Source of the DNA: Martinezella rhizogenes
GTDB lineage: Bacteria; Pseudomonadota; Alphaproteobacteria; Rhizobiales; Rhizobiaceae
DNA length: 64,000 bases
Reading direction: 5' to 3'
Assembly: GCA_013322215.1 (NCBI GenBank)
Contig: JAAMEZ010000003.1
Location: forward strand, 124,001-188,000
The notes under the pieces were generated by a model, which was not told the origin of the DNA, did no database searches, and saw only the letters and a program-made list of their open reading frames with translations. Of the stretch, positions 27,924-36,023 are shown piece after piece; position 1 is the first letter of the stretch, and each line of letters starts with the position of its first letter. Position numbers and translations under genes: made by a program.

Positions 27924-27949
27924 GGCGCCGCCTTTTCATCGGCGGCGCC
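27924..27949 (-). promoter_or_regulatory. Intercistronic hairpin between binding protein and ATPase genes
   Basis: Perfect nine-pair GC stem, GGCGCCGCC / GGCGGCGCC, around an eight-base loop, in the 80-base gap. There is no U tract, so it looks like an mRNA-stabilising or attenuating element that lets the binding protein be made in excess over the membrane parts, as known for other binding-protein transporters. Function is inferred. Confidence 0.55.
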
Positions 27950-27974
27950 AGTCTTTACGGCTTGCGAAAATCGG

Positions 27975-28991
27975 CTACTTCGCCGCGGCGATGACCTTCT
28001 TGGCGTCGTCGAGCGTATATTCGACGTTGGCGACACCGCCCGCCTGCGTGGTGGCAAGGTTGGTTTCGAGATTGTCCTGATCGATGCGCAGGAACGGGAC
28101 AACCAGATCCTTCTTTACCTCTTGACCGTCAAGGATCTGCTGGGCGACCCAGAAGGCGAGTGTTGAGACGCCGGGCGCGATCGAGACCGACATCGTCTCA
28201 TAGCCATTGGCATCCTTCTCCTTCTTCCACCAGGCAAGCTCATCCTGACGGTTGCCCATCACGATCGTGGGCATCGGACGCTTGGCCGCGGCAAAGGCCT
28301 GGGCGGCACCATAGCCGTCACCGCCCTGGGTCACGACCGCAGCAATATCGGGAAGGCTCGGCAGGATACCAGCAACGGCACGCTGCGCCACATCCTGAGC
28401 CCAGTCGCCATGAACCGAACCGACAATCTTGAACTGCGGATATTTGGCGGCAGCCTCGTGGATACCGGCCGAAATCTCATCATCGACCGAGACGCCGGCA
28501 AGCCCGCGGATCTCAAGCACATTGCCACCCTTCGGCATCTTCTTGGCGAGATATTCGATCTGGCTGGCACCCATGCCCTTGAAGTCGACGGCGATGCGCC
28601 AGGCGCAGGGTTCGGTAACGATACCGTCGAAGGAGACGACGACGATCTTGGCATCGCAGGCTTCCTTGATCGCACCGTTCAGTGCTGTCGGCGATGCGGC
28701 ATCGATGACGATCGCATCATAACCCTGCAGGATCATGTTCTGGATCTGGGCGGCCTGTTCGGTTGCCTGGTTTTCGGCCGTTGTGAACGGATCGGCGGCG
28801 GCAACGACTCCGGTTTTGACCGCTTCACCCGTCACCTTCTGCCAGCTGGTCAGCATGGCCTGGCGCCAGGAATTGCCAGCATAATTGTTCGACAATGCAA
28901 TTTTCTTGGACGACGTATCGGCAAAGGCAGCACCCGGCGCAGCAACGCAAGCGATGACGGCGGATGCCATAAGCATCTTGGCAATATTCAT
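27975..28991 (-). CDS. Periplasmic sugar-binding protein of ribose-type ABC transporter
   Basis: Class I periplasmic binding protein of 338 residues. It has a clear signal peptide (MLMASAVIACVAAPGAAFA, cleavage before DTSSKK) and the periplasmic-binding-protein fold of the RbsB/LacI type (YDAIVIDAASPTALN; VVTQGGDGYGAAQAF). ATG at 28991 has a strong GGGAGG; longer frames reading from 29201 lack one. First gene of the transporter operon and divergent from a histidine kinase. The sugar cannot be told from sequence; the linked lactonase suggests an aldose that is oxidised. Confidence 0.87.
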   Translation of the reverse strand: MNIAKMLMASAVIACVAAPGAAFADTSSKKIALSNNYAGNSWRQAMLTSWQKVTGEAVKTGVVAAADPFTTAENQATEQAAQIQNMILQGYDAIVIDAASPTALNGAIKEACDAKIVVVSFDGIVTEPCAWRIAVDFKGMGASQIEYLAKKMPKGGNVLEIRGLAGVSVDDEISAGIHEAAAKYPQFKIVGSVHGDWAQDVAQRAVAGILPSLPDIAAVVTQGGDGYGAAQAFAAAKRPMPTIVMGNRQDELAWWKKEKDANGYETMSVSIAPGVSTLAFWVAQQILDGQEVKKDLVVPFLRIDQDNLETNLATTQAGGVANVEYTLDDAKKVIAAAK

Positions 28992-29289
28992 TTTTTCCTC
29001 CCAAAGAGCCTGTACTTCATCTTCCAGGCCAAGATTTTCGAACGCGCTCCTCAACGAACGATCGAAAATAATATTTGCACTGAAGGTTCCCCTGTCAGTA
29101 AAAACAGGATGTCCGAGATTGTGACGCTTGTACAGGCGCTTAAAGGGCGGGACCTTGCGGGATCCCGCAGAAAAGATGCGCAAATCCGCAAGACGGATCA
29201 CCCGGATCGGCGCTTAATAGCGTCGGAAATCTGCATGCTGCGAGCGGCCGGAGGAGTAAGGGTCGACGCATTGCCTGGGAGGGCGTGTC
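28992..29289. promoter_or_regulatory. Divergent promoter region, sugar transporter / histidine kinase
   Basis: Gap of 298 bases between divergent genes. It contains a perfect 14-base palindrome, TGCGGGATCCCGCA (29156-29169), and an AT-rich patch (about 29060-29085). These may be the site where the neighbouring response regulator acts, which would make the transporter its target; this is inferred from position alone. Confidence 0.4.
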
Positions 29290-30528
29290 TTGCGCGATCT
29301 GGCGCCGCAATCGGTCTTCGACCATTATCTCAACATATCAAGGCTTCTTGCCGGCCAGCTCGACTTTCACTCGGTCATCCAGGCGGTCGCTGCCGAAATC
29401 AGCCATGTCATCCCGCATGACCATCTCGACGTCTGTATCATCCTGATGGATGAACAGTTTCATACCGCCTACGAGAGCGGACTGGAGACGGATTGGGGTC
29501 GCCGCTTTCCGGCGCCCGTGAGCAACAGCCCCATCCGCACGCTTCTTTGGGGCGAGACCGACTACCTCCTAACCGACGATGCCTGGAGTGATCCGCAATT
29601 CCATTTTCAGGGTGCTTTCTCGCATCCGATCTTTCATCAATCGCTACACAGCCGTCTGCACGTGCCCCTCAAGGTTCAGGGCCACGTCATCGGTGCTTTG
29701 TCCTGCTCAAGTCACCAGACCGGTCTCTACACCATGCAGGATATAGAAAGTGCCCGCGTGATTGCCGACCTCCTGGCACCGCATTTCTTTGCAATCCGTG
29801 CCGCTGACCAGGCCAAACGATCGGCGATCGTGGAAGCCGAGGCCCGTGCCCGCGAAGAGGGTCTGCGCCTCGGCGCCCTGAAACTGACCGAGGCGTTGGA
29901 GGCCGAACGTCAGCGCATCGGCATGGACCTGCATGATCAGATTCTTGCCGACCTGACGCGCCTTTCCCGGCGGCTGGAACGGCTTGCCCGCCAGCCCGAT
30001 GTCACCGGCGAAGCGCTTGAGCCGCTGTTTCGTGGCTTGCAGCACAGCATGCACGATCTTCGCCAGATCATTGAGGAAGCCAAGCCCTCGGTTCTTCAAC
30101 TTTTCGGCTTCGCACAGGCAGTGGAGAACCATCTTGAACGGTCAATCCAGGAGAGCGAGGCGACTTTGACCTGGATCCTGAACGATGACACCGGTGGCGC
30201 GATCGACTGCCTTGAACAATCGGTGTCCATTGCCCTTTTCCGCATCGCGCAGGAGGCCATCAATAACGCTATTCGCCACGCTCAGGCTGAGAGCATCGAG
30301 GTTCATCTGAAAGCGGCCGAGGGTGCCGTCACCATTGATGTCATGGATGACGGCGTTGGACTTGGAAATAGCCGCAGATCTTCGGGCGGCGGTATCGAAA
30401 ACATGAGGACGCGCGCGCGCTTGATCTCAGCGCGCTTTACGATCAAGGCTGCGGCTGCGTCCCGTGGAACAACCGTCAGCGTCAGCCTGCCTGCCAAGGC
30501 GCAATCGGTGGGAGGAGCTGCGGCATGA
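29290..30528 (+). CDS. Soluble GAF-domain sensor histidine kinase (HisKA_3/NarX type)
   Basis: Two-component sensor of 412 residues with no transmembrane segment. Residues about 20-175 form a GAF-like sensory domain (DHLDVCIILMDEQFHTAYESG). The dimerisation helix has MDLHDQILADLTRLSRRL with phospho-acceptor His215, and the ATPase domain shows AQEAINNAIRHAQA and DDGVG / GGGIENMRTRA. It starts with TTG preceded by GGGAGGG; no ATG fits. Its stop overlaps the response regulator start by ATGA. The signal is presumably cytoplasmic. Confidence 0.85.
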   Translation: MRDLAPQSVFDHYLNISRLLAGQLDFHSVIQAVAAEISHVIPHDHLDVCIILMDEQFHTAYESGLETDWGRRFPAPVSNSPIRTLLWGETDYLLTDDAWSDPQFHFQGAFSHPIFHQSLHSRLHVPLKVQGHVIGALSCSSHQTGLYTMQDIESARVIADLLAPHFFAIRAADQAKRSAIVEAEARAREEGLRLGALKLTEALEAERQRIGMDLHDQILADLTRLSRRLERLARQPDVTGEALEPLFRGLQHSMHDLRQIIEEAKPSVLQLFGFAQAVENHLERSIQESEATLTWILNDDTGGAIDCLEQSVSIALFRIAQEAINNAIRHAQAESIEVHLKAAEGAVTIDVMDDGVGLGNSRRSSGGGIENMRTRARLISARFTIKAAAASRGTTVSVSLPAKAQSVGGAAA

Positions 30529-31256
30529 AGGTTCTGATCATCGAGGACGATCCGCTTCATCGCTCCTATCTGAATGAAGCGGTCCGCGCCGCACTTCCCG
30601 AATGCGATGGCGTGCTGGAGGCGGAAAACGGCAATGCGGGCGAACGGCTGGCGCGGGATCTGAAATCCGCTCACATCGTCATGGATCTGCAGATGAGTCA
30701 GCGCAATGGCATCGAGGCGGCTCGCACCATATGGAAGGAACGGCCGGAAACGCGCATTCTGTTCTGGTCGAACTATTCGGACGAGGCCTATGTTCGCGGC
30801 GTCTCGCGCATCGTCCCTGTCGGCGCCGTCTATGGTTACGTCCTGAAATCGGCCTCTGACGACCGCCTGAAGCTGGCGCTTCGCAGCATCTTCATCGAGA
30901 GCCAATGCGTGATCGACCGCGAAGTGCGCGGCATGCAGCAAAAAAGCCTCGGCAATGTCAACGGCTTTACCGAGGCCGAATATGAGATTCTGATCGATAT
31001 CGCGCTTGGACTGACCGATCGCGCCATCGCCCAAAGGCGCAATCTCTCGGTACGCAGCGTCCAGAACCGATTGCAGCAGCTATACGTCAAACTCGGCGTC
31101 TATCAGCCGCTCGGCGGCCAGGATGATGACGGGCGGTTCAATCTCAGAGCGCGCGCAGTTGCCGTGGCGTTTCTGAGAAAACTGCTCAATCACAGTGCGC
31201 TCGAACGTGCCGAAGCCGATCTCTCTGGCTGGCTCGCGCGCCAACCACACGATTGA
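30525..31256 (+). CDS. Response regulator with receiver and LuxR-type DNA-binding domain
   Basis: Partner of the histidine kinase, 243 residues. The receiver domain shows IIEDDPLHRSYL with acidic residues and phospho-acceptor Asp54 in IVMDLQMSQRNGIEA. The C-terminal part (about residues 145-195, LTDRAIAQRRNLSVRSVQNRLQQLYVKLG) is a LuxR/NarL helix-turn-helix; TEAEYEILIDIALG precedes it. Translationally coupled to the kinase. Target genes are not known; the divergent sugar transporter is the nearest candidate. Confidence 0.85.
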   Translation: MKVLIIEDDPLHRSYLNEAVRAALPECDGVLEAENGNAGERLARDLKSAHIVMDLQMSQRNGIEAARTIWKERPETRILFWSNYSDEAYVRGVSRIVPVGAVYGYVLKSASDDRLKLALRSIFIESQCVIDREVRGMQQKSLGNVNGFTEAEYEILIDIALGLTDRAIAQRRNLSVRSVQNRLQQLYVKLGVYQPLGGQDDDGRFNLRARAVAVAFLRKLLNHSALERAEADLSGWLARQPHD

Positions 31257-31287
31257 AGAAGAAGCTAGCCACCGATGTTGATCGTGC

Positions 31288-31331
31288 TTGACGTCCTCCC
31301 TCGAATAATTGTCTATTGCTAGCAATAGACA
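31288..31331 (+). promoter_or_regulatory. Palindromic operator and promoter of the dehydratase gene
   Basis: Positions 31310-31331 form a perfect 22-base palindrome built from TGTCTATTGCT and its complement; the core is TCTATTG-CTAG-CAATAGA. A TTGACG at 31288-31293 is a likely -35, and the palindrome covers the -10 position, the layout of a repressor site. Two CAATAGA half-sites also precede the nearby GntR gene, which is the likely repressor. Confidence 0.65.
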
Positions 31332-31357
31332 TTTAATCCAACCATACGGAATTTCTC

Positions 31358-32887
31358 ATGTCCGCCGTTTCCCCGGTCATCCTGCTCAATCCCATCGATG
31401 ATGTCGCTGTCGCTCGCGCGATGATCCGCGCTGGTAGCCCAACCGGCATTGACGGCTTGGCTGCTGCAGATCAGATCCCGCGCGGCCACAAGGTCGCGGT
31501 TCGCGACATCCAGACCGGCCAGGAGATCCGCAAGTTTGGCCAGCCCATCGGTGTCGCGACACAATTCATTCCGGCCGGCGGCCATGTCCATCTACAGAAC
31601 CTGGCGGTGATCGAATCGGATCATCCCTACCAGTTCAGCGTCGATATCGAAGAAGCGGGCATGCTGCCGCGCGAGGACTGTCGGACCTTCATGGGCTTCG
31701 ACCGCGGTGCCGGTGGGGTCGGTACGCGCAATTTCATCGGTATCATTACGACGGTCAACTGCTCGGCGACCGTTTCCAAATATATCGCCGAGCATTTCAA
31801 TCGCACCGGTGGGCTTGACGGCTTCGACAATGTCGATGGCGTGGTGGCGCTTACCCATGGCGGCGGCTGCGCCATCAACACCCAGTCGGAAGGCTACCGC
31901 TATCTGGCCCGTACCCTTCAGGGCTATGCGCGGCATCCGAATTTCGGCGGTATCCTGATGATCGGCCTTGGCTGCGAAACCAATCAGATCGCGCCCATCC
32001 TGGAGCACTACAAGCTTGAGGAAGGAAACCGCCTGCGCACCATGACGATCCAGGATCTTGGTGGCACCCGCAAGACGATCGCGGCCGCTTCCGAAATGAT
32101 CAAGGACATGCTGCCGGAGGTGAATTCCGCCAAACGCACGGTCCAGCCGCTCTCGGGGATCAAGCTCGCTTTGGAGTGCGGCGGCTCGGATGGCTATTCG
32201 GGAATTTCGGCCAATCCGGCGCTCGGCTATGCCTCCGACCTTCTCGTGCGCAATGGCGGCACCTCGGTTCTGGCGGAAACGCCGGAGATCTATGGCGCGG
32301 AACATCTGCTGACGCGCAGGGCGGTCACGCCCGCGGTCGCCGAAAAGCTGCTCTCCCGGATCGACTGGTGGCGCGACTATACCCGCCGCAACGGCGCGGA
32401 GCTCAACAACAATCCCTCCTACGGCAACAAGCTCGGCGGATTGACGACGATCCTGGAAAAGTCTCTCGGCGCCGTCGCCAAGGGTGGCTCCATGCCTTTG
32501 AAGGCCGTCTACGAATATTCGGAGATCGTCGACGAGCCCGGCTTCGTCTTCATGGACACGCCCGGCTACGACCCGGTCGCCGTCACCGGCCAGGTTGCCG
32601 GTGGCTGCAATGTGATCTGCTTTACGACGGGTAGAGGCTCCGTCTCCGGCTTCAAGCCGGCGCCTTGCGTCAAGATCGCCACCAACACCGAGATGTACAA
32701 CCATATGCGCGAGGATATGGACATCAACTGCGGCGACATCGTCAGCGGCGACGATACGATCGAGGCAGCCGGCGAACGGATTTTCGAGGAGATCATCGCT
32801 GTCGCCTCCGGCAAGAAGACGCTGAGCGAGACCTTCGACTATGGCGATAATGAATTCGTGCCCTGGCAGGTCGGCGCGATCACCTGA
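31358..32887 (+). CDS. uxaA: Altronate/galactarate dehydratase family protein (UxaA/GarD)
   Basis: Iron-dependent sugar-acid dehydratase of 509 residues. Residues about 8-100 form an SAF domain (DDVAVARAMI... GHKVAVRDI); the main domain has HGGGCAIN, GLGCETNQI, LECGGSDGYSGI and GCNVICFTTGRGS. These motifs are shared by UxaA, which turns altronate into 2-keto-3-deoxygluconate, and GarD, which acts on galactarate; the two cannot be separated with certainty, and the symbol is provisional. It is convergent with a GntR gene only 12 bases away and preceded by a perfect palindromic operator. Confidence 0.82.
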   Translation: MSAVSPVILLNPIDDVAVARAMIRAGSPTGIDGLAAADQIPRGHKVAVRDIQTGQEIRKFGQPIGVATQFIPAGGHVHLQNLAVIESDHPYQFSVDIEEAGMLPREDCRTFMGFDRGAGGVGTRNFIGIITTVNCSATVSKYIAEHFNRTGGLDGFDNVDGVVALTHGGGCAINTQSEGYRYLARTLQGYARHPNFGGILMIGLGCETNQIAPILEHYKLEEGNRLRTMTIQDLGGTRKTIAAASEMIKDMLPEVNSAKRTVQPLSGIKLALECGGSDGYSGISANPALGYASDLLVRNGGTSVLAETPEIYGAEHLLTRRAVTPAVAEKLLSRIDWWRDYTRRNGAELNNNPSYGNKLGGLTTILEKSLGAVAKGGSMPLKAVYEYSEIVDEPGFVFMDTPGYDPVAVTGQVAGGCNVICFTTGRGSVSGFKPAPCVKIATNTEMYNHMREDMDINCGDIVSGDDTIEAAGERIFEEIIAVASGKKTLSETFDYGDNEFVPWQVGAIT

Positions 32888-32899
32888 TACCGCTGCGCG

Positions 32900-33895
32900 T
32901 TAGATGATGAAACTGTATTCGTCCGGCTGATAGTGTTCACGGATATAGGTGGCACGCGCCTGCACATTGGGCTGCGAATTATGGATATGATCTCGCATCG
33001 CTTTTTGCAGCCCTTCCTCATTGCGCTTTTGCACCATCTTGAAGACACCGATATGCTCAGCGAGGAACGGCTCGTATTCCGGCATCTTGATGCGACTGCC
33101 GACGACGTGCTTGCTGAGCGTGAGGATGCAATGCGTCCGCTTCAGAATATTCAGGAACTCCTTGTTCGGGCAGGCCTGCAGGCTGCGCTGATGAAGATCG
33201 AGTTCCAGCTCGTACATGGTCGAGGCCGAGACATCGGGGTAATCCGCGAGCGCCAGCGACAGCCTTGAAAGCATCGCATCGACGTGTTCTTCGGACAGTC
33301 CGCTCAAGGCGCTTGCGAGCGCCACCGGCTCGATCTGCTCGCGCACCTCATAGAGGTCGCGAATGCGCTGGCTGTCGAGCGGTACGATCGACCAGCGGAA
33401 ATTATCGTCCTTTTCCGTGATGCCGAGCGTTTCCAGCTTTAACAACACATCGCGTGCTACTCCGCGCCCGACGCCGAAATGCCGCGCCAGCTCGTTTTCA
33501 TTGATGCGATAACGGCCAAAGAAGGAACGATAGACAACAATGCTCTCGACATCTTCATAAAGCGCCTGCCAGGCGAATATCGGCCTGTCGCCATCCTCAG
33601 CGAACAATTTGCCGAGATAGTCCGCAAGTTTGATCCGCTTCGGCGGCGTTCCCGACTTGCCGACAATGAAACCGCGACCGTCAAACCGTGTGATCAATCC
33701 CTCATCGAACAGGAGTTGGAGCGCGTGGCGTACCGGCGCCCGGCTGCTGTCTATCAAATCCGCAAGCGCTGCTTCCGTCAGCACTGCGCCGTCAGGCACT
33801 GTCCCATCGAGAATCTCGGCCTTCAGCCGCCCAAAGAGCTCCTCATAGAGACTGGTTTTGCGCGGACCGCCATTCCCTAACCGTGATACGCTCAT
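32900..33895 (-). CDS. GntR-family regulator with two winged-helix domains and an FCD domain
   Basis: Transcription factor of 331 residues, about 90 longer than usual FCD-type GntR proteins. Residues about 15-80 form a standard GntR winged helix (ALADLIDSSRAPVRHALQLL). Residues about 120-180 look like a second one (INENELARHFGVGRGVARDVLLKL) before the effector domain (RIRDLYEVREQIEPVALA onward, with the HQRSL and HIGVF metal-ligand histidine region). It probably represses the adjacent dehydratase and itself, through CAATAGA sites. The double head is unusual. Confidence 0.8.
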   Translation of the reverse strand: MSVSRLGNGGPRKTSLYEELFGRLKAEILDGTVPDGAVLTEAALADLIDSSRAPVRHALQLLFDEGLITRFDGRGFIVGKSGTPPKRIKLADYLGKLFAEDGDRPIFAWQALYEDVESIVVYRSFFGRYRINENELARHFGVGRGVARDVLLKLETLGITEKDDNFRWSIVPLDSQRIRDLYEVREQIEPVALASALSGLSEEHVDAMLSRLSLALADYPDVSASTMYELELDLHQRSLQACPNKEFLNILKRTHCILTLSKHVVGSRIKMPEYEPFLAEHIGVFKMVQKRNEEGLQKAMRDHIHNSQPNVQARATYIREHYQPDEYSFII

Positions 33896-33950
33896 GTCGT
33901 CCCATGTTTCGCGTCCGAGGCTGCAACCCCTATGGAAAGCATCTCTCTAA

Positions 33951-33969
33951 CAATAGAAATCACAATAGA
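33951..33969. promoter_or_regulatory. Direct CAATAGA half-sites before the GntR gene
   Basis: CAATAGA occurs at 33951-33957 and 33963-33969, 12 bases apart, 56-74 bases before the GntR start codon. It is the same heptamer as in the dehydratase palindrome, so autoregulation by the GntR protein is likely. Confidence 0.5.
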
Positions 33970-34168
33970 AATACTGACATAAACATCCATAACACGCTTC
34001 CGGCGCTTCCAGGAAAATCCGACGTCGACGGTCGGGCCGAAATTCACCTAACAGCGAGTGACACCTGACATATCCTGGATTCCGGCTTTAATCGCTCAGG
34101 TGCCCTCGAATCTCTTCAGCCCCGACCACCAGCTTCCGCTCATCCAGAAGCGTCATCTGTGATATTTT

Positions 34169-34261
34169 TTACTGAATAAGGGAAGCCAAACCGATACCAA
34201 TCATGCAAATCAGCAGCCCCGCAGAGATGAAAAACAGGACCAAGGGTGTGTAACTCGACAT
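34169..34261 (-). CDS. Putative 30-residue single-span membrane peptide
   Basis: An ATG-to-TAA frame of 30 codons preceded by AGGGGA at a good distance. The product begins MSSYTPLVLFF and continues as a hydrophobic helix rich in Leu and Ile, ending LASLIQ; about 24 residues would span the membrane once. It has Ser and Tyr at the start and no charged residue at all. Not recognised. Such peptides often act as small subunits or regulators of membrane complexes, but nothing here shows a partner. It stands alone in a 1.1 kb gene-poor stretch. Confidence 0.5.
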   Translation of the reverse strand: MSSYTPLVLFFISAGLLICMIGIGLASLIQ

Positions 34262-34940
34262 CAGGTCCCCTTTCGAAGTTACTCTGCGTGTCGCCGTAGA
34301 ATGAAAGCAAATTACCCTTCCTGGGTATTGAAGCGGTTCAAGGCACTCCGCTCCTCGCTACAACCGAACGAAGCTCCCCGCCTAAGTCTACGCAGGCGTG
34401 CGCTTTTGGTTCCGACAATCATCAGAATGTTTAGGTAAATGGATGATGCCGACCGACGGCCTGCTCGAGTCCAGAGGTCATCGAACGCTCCAGCGCCCCA
34501 TGGTCCAGGCAGGTGTCGAGCTGGACATCGATGGCACGGCTGCAAGCGCCGGCCTCGCCGATTGAACGGCGGGCACGATATCCGCATATGCGGGAGACAG
34601 CTGAGCAATCCGTTTTGTCGTGTCGAAAATGAAGCTGGAGAAAGACAGATAATCGCATTCGAAGAATGCGCGAGTACCGGGATCATTGACCTCGCCCGCT
34701 CGCGCATCCGCGACTTCGAAAGTCTTCGAGCAACGGACGATGATATGCGCCACTGAAACGCCTCCTGGGGAGCGCCTGAAGGTTCTGCAGAGGCAAGTTG
34801 CCATCAGGAACCTAGTGACCCCGCAGCCTCTCGATGCCATCAAATGCTTCGCTGTCTCTGAACACATAATTTCAGGAAGGCTTCGCGCGGCATGATCTTT
34901 CATTGTGCAGCCGACGATTAAAACATCATTGCTCGATCTA
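34262..34940. other. Gene-poor stretch, possible decayed gene on the minus strand
   Basis: No intact gene was found. On the minus strand about 34770-34580 reads AHIIVRCSKTFEVADA and on to FIFDTTKRIAQL, and a second frame, 34560-34431, reads SIGEAGACSRAIDVQLDTC to a stop. These could be one small gene broken by a frameshift, but neither part is recognised and both may be chance frames in GC-rich DNA. Confidence 0.25.
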
Positions 34941-34965
34941 ATAATCTATTAAAAATATAGATTAT
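34941..34965. promoter_or_regulatory. Inverted repeat before the flavin monooxygenase operon
   Basis: ATAATCTAT, seven bases, ATAGATTAT: perfect nine-base arms in a very AT-rich patch that ends 34 bases before the first ATG of the operon. It probably is an operator or part of the promoter. No regulator gene is adjacent on the same strand. Confidence 0.5.
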
Positions 34966-34999
34966 AACAATTGATATTGCCGACGACCTATGAGGACAG

Positions 35000-36001
35000 A
35001 TGTCTTACGCCCTGAGTTTTCTCGACAAGAGCCCGATTGATGGCGCCGAGCGTGCATCGCAGGCATTGCAGCGCAGCCTGGCGCTCGCCAGACGAGCCGA
35101 AGAATTGGGCTATCGGCGTTTCTGGGTCGCTGAGCACCATAATTCTCCAAAACTCGCAAGCTCCTCCCCCGAAATATTGATCGGCCACCTGCTGGCACAT
35201 ACCCGGCGCATCCGCATAGGTTCCGGTGGCGTGATGCTTCAGCATTACAGCGCCTACAAGGTTGCCGAGAATTTCAATTTGCTGGCGGCCCTGGCGCCAG
35301 GACGCGTCGACCTTGGGGTCGGCAAGGCGCCGGGCGGTCTTCCGCTTTCGACCGGCGCTCTCCAGAAAGCATATGATCCCTCGCGCAAGCCATCGTTCGA
35401 AGCGCAGTTGAGCGAACTGGATGGCTTCTTGCGGCATGAACAGGGCGAGGAAGGCAAAGCAGCGGACCTTGCAGCCTTTCCAGCACCTGACGAGCCGCCC
35501 GGCCGTTTTCTGCTCGGCGCAAGCCCCGACAGCGCAAGATTGGCCGCTCGCCTCGGCTGGGGTTTTGTCTATGCAGGTCATATCCATGGTGACGACGAAG
35601 CGATCTCGCAATCGCTGTCGACCTATCGGCAGATGGGCGGCAAGACTGCGTTGCTCGCTGTCAGCATCGTCACGGCGCAAACAGCCTCTCTTGCCGACAG
35701 TCTCCTGGGCGACACGCGCCGGTTCCACCTGCAAATCAAGGATGGACAAAGCGTCAATGTCGGCAGCCGCGAGCAGGCGCTCGAATATGTTCGCCAGGCA
35801 GGCGCGACCGACTATCGGATAGAAGAGAGAAGCCCCCGCGTCATTCGCGGAACACCGGCCGACGTCCATCTGGAGCTTCAGCGCCTGCACAAGGAATTCG
35901 GCATCGAAGAATTTGTGATCGACTGCCCGGTTTCCGAAGGTGCGCACCGCCTTGGCACCATCGAATTGCTGGCCGGCGCGCGCAAGGCCGCCGCTGCCTG
36001 A
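35000..36001 (+). CDS. Luciferase-like flavin-dependent monooxygenase (MsnO8-type LLM)
   Basis: Flavin-dependent oxidoreductase of 333 residues with the bacterial-luciferase TIM-barrel fold. Family motifs: YRRFWVAEHHNSPKLASSSP, RIRIGSGGVMLQHYSAYKVAE and the PGRVDLGVGKAPGG segment. It should use FMNH2 supplied by a separate reductase. First gene of an operon with a peptide-type importer and a second, different flavin monooxygenase at the end. Related clusters serve in use of organic sulfur compounds; the substrate here is unknown. GAGGAC precedes the ATG. Confidence 0.82.
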   Translation: MSYALSFLDKSPIDGAERASQALQRSLALARRAEELGYRRFWVAEHHNSPKLASSSPEILIGHLLAHTRRIRIGSGGVMLQHYSAYKVAENFNLLAALAPGRVDLGVGKAPGGLPLSTGALQKAYDPSRKPSFEAQLSELDGFLRHEQGEEGKAADLAAFPAPDEPPGRFLLGASPDSARLAARLGWGFVYAGHIHGDDEAISQSLSTYRQMGGKTALLAVSIVTAQTASLADSLLGDTRRFHLQIKDGQSVNVGSREQALEYVRQAGATDYRIEERSPRVIRGTPADVHLELQRLHKEFGIEEFVIDCPVSEGAHRLGTIELLAGARKAAAA

Positions 36002-36023
36002 TTGGAAACCAGTCCAAAATGAC

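Noticed and set aside
33883..34068. Plus-strand 61-codon frame before the membrane peptide
   Set aside because: No ribosome site, low-complexity Asn/His-rich product, and it overlaps the GntR promoter and half-sites.
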